A stretch of 64,000 bases of DNA from Warburgia ugandensis. Its lineage: Eukaryota > Streptophyta > Magnoliopsida > Canellales > Canellaceae. The stretch covers positions 62,725,495-62,789,494 of the forward strand of contig CP141127.1 in NCBI GenBank assembly GCA_035236585.1. Reading direction: 5' to 3'. Below are positions 62,586 to 64,000 of this stretch, one piece after another. The position numbers and the translations under genes are program-made. Numbering within the stretch: position 1 is the first letter of the stretch; every line of letters starts with the position of its first letter. The notes under the pieces were generated by a model that saw only the letters and a program-made list of their open reading frames with translations, had not been told where the DNA came from and did not search any database.

Positions 62586-63222
62586 TCATGTAGTCACAGG
62601 TGTGACTAATCATAAGGAGCAAAAATGAGCATGGGTGTGACTCGACTAGTCTCAAGGCGCAAAAATCCTCTTGATTCCAGGCGCCATGATCGTTGATTTT
62701 GCTTCGTCAAAGATGGGAACAGGTAAGAGGAGAAAGGGAAATGCAGATTTTGCAGTAAAACATACCATTTCCGTGCGTTAGTCGTCTATTCCTTAAAACG
62801 ACATGGGTCATCAAATTTTCTTAGGGCTTTGGTTCTTACTCGTATGCTAAAGAGAATGATCGGCCGAGCCATCGCCTTCTCTGGCAAACCGCTGCAATTC
62901 CGACTAACCTACAACTTTTTCTTTCCCTTCTTGTTGACATGCTGCAGCTTTCCCTGGTGAGTTGGCCTCTTCCCCTCTCTTTCTTCCTCCCTCCCTCTAT
63001 CTCTCTCTGGTTTTTCCGTTTCCTTTTGTTAGATCCGACTCGGGTCTGTTATGTTCTTAAGAAAGGGGGTGCCATTATCAATTCTGGCCCCTCCCTTTAT
63101 AAGAAAAATCTAACTTATATTATATATTTATATAATGGGTTTTTAAATTGCGCCTCGTTGTCAAGTCGCGCGCAAGTCGTACCCCTTGCGCTAGGGTGCG
63201 CCTTGTGCTTGCGACTAAATAG
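62586..63222. mobile_element. Non-autonomous relative of the hAT element, 637 bp, with gene-like interior
   Basis: The left end 'tcatgtagtcacaggtgtga' and the right end (other strand CTATTTAGTCGCAAGCACAA) resemble the terminal repeats of the element at 45196-49580, and both ends have the same GGCGC/GCGCC-rich subterminal character. It encodes no transposase. The middle (about 62680-63060) is less AT-rich than the surroundings and looks like the start of a plant gene: an ATG at 62850 followed by IGRAIAFSGKPLQFRL, a pyrimidine run, and a 'ctg|gtgagt' donor-like site at 62955-62961. Confidence 0.7.
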
Positions 63223-63230
63223 GTCTCGAT
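63223..63230. repeat. Target-site duplication, right of the small hAT element
   Basis: GTCTCGAT; see the partner at 62578-62585. Confidence 0.6.
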
Positions 63231-64000
63231 TTGGGGTTGGCAACATGAATCTTGTTCCTCCATTCTCCTCTGTCAAGTGTTGTTTTGGGCTTTCCCCTTG
63301 CCTTTTTAGAACCTTTGACTTGGATCTACTTACTGACTCCTAATTGATGCTGTTCTCGGTCTCCTTTGGATATGTCCAAACCATCTAAGTCTACCCTCTC
63401 TTATCTTATTACCTATTGGTGCTACTCTTAAGTTTCTTCTAATGTTTTTATTTCTAATTCTATCCTTTCTTGTCTTGTTACTCATCCATCTCAACGTCCT
63501 CATTTTGGCTACGCTCATCCTATATATATGCTGTTCCTTAATTGCCCAATGTTTTGATCCATAGAGCATGGCCGGCCTTACAGCTGTCTTATAGAATTTT
63601 CCTTTTAATTCGAGTGGCACCGGTCATTCATATAAAACTGCAAAGGCACATCTCTATTTGTTCCAACCCACTTGGATTCTTTGGGCTATCTCTCGCTCTC
63701 ATGAATTATCTATCCCAAATATTGGAAGTGATCTTTTTGGGGTGCTTTTTGGTTATCAATTTTTATGGGTGCTTCCCTCTCACTCCTCTTCTTGCTAAAA
63801 TTGTATTCCATATACTTTGTCTTAGTTTAGCTAGTTTTAAATCCTTTAAACTATAAAGCCTCTCTGCACAATTCTAGCTTTGTGTTTATGCCCTCCTTTG
63901 TCTTATCAATTAAAACTTTGTCATTTGCAAATAACATGTACCATAGAATCTCCTCGTATAGATGTTTTATTAACTCATCTATAGCCAACATGAAGAGGTA

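Larger units (their letters stand above)
62545..64000 (-). mobile_element. LINE copy E, RTE-clade, split by a small hAT element and cut by the window end
   Basis: The 3' end near 62547 (catcattgtcgtcaaagcc) is separated by the insertion at 62586-63222 from the rest. The part 63223-64000 encodes on the minus strand the C-terminal tail and preceding region: 63620-63330 contains [40 protein letters not shown] and RLRWFGHIQRRP. The copy continues beyond 64000. Confidence 0.85.

Overview
This is nuclear DNA from a flowering plant with a large, repeat-rich genome. The evidence is plant-type GT-AG introns of 5-11 kb in one host gene, three Au-type SINEs, plant RTE-clade LINEs, a chromodomain Ty3/gypsy element, a hAT transposon with a BED zinc finger, and very long AT-rich LTRs. 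The sequence does not tell me the species. I found no bacterial, organellar or CRISPR features.

Layout. 1-3569 is the 3' part of a Ty3/gypsy-type LTR retrotransposon on the plus strand. 3570-29500 is intergenic and built of old retroelement material: a possible 4.1 kb LTR (6887-11034), LINE fragment A (12459-14357), and a LARD-like pair of ~3.8-3.9 kb direct repeats (16159-20102 and 22514-26269), each carrying a 45-bp tandem repeat array. Several long dinucleotide microsatellites lie in this part.

The one convincing host gene starts at 29864 on the plus strand. Its first five exons (29864-30001, 35608-35829, 43242-43337, 54586-54638, 55972-56068) join in phase to 202 codons, all with GT-AG borders, and the gene appears to continue past 64000. 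It belongs to a conserved plant protein family whose members I know only under loose coiled-coil or transport-protein annotations. Its introns hold most of the well-preserved mobile elements: LINE B in intron 1; a deleted chromovirus with both LTRs and a 5-bp target duplication in intron 2; a SINE, full-length LINE C split by a 4.4-kb hAT transposon, and a second SINE in intron 3; and full-length LINE D split by a third SINE, then a decayed gypsy fragment and LINE E split by a small hAT relative, downstream of exon 5.

Taken together, the window is one transcription unit repeatedly enlarged by transposons. All five LINE copies, the chromovirus and the hAT transposase lie antisense to the gene. 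No transposon here keeps an intact coding frame by eye, so none looks autonomous. I did not find a clearly new biological system. The strongest leads are a 70-bp triple tandem repeat at the 5' end of the LINE, GGCGC-rich subterminal arrays in the hAT element, a small hAT relative carrying gene-like DNA, and the 15-codon tandem arrays in the LARD-like repeats.
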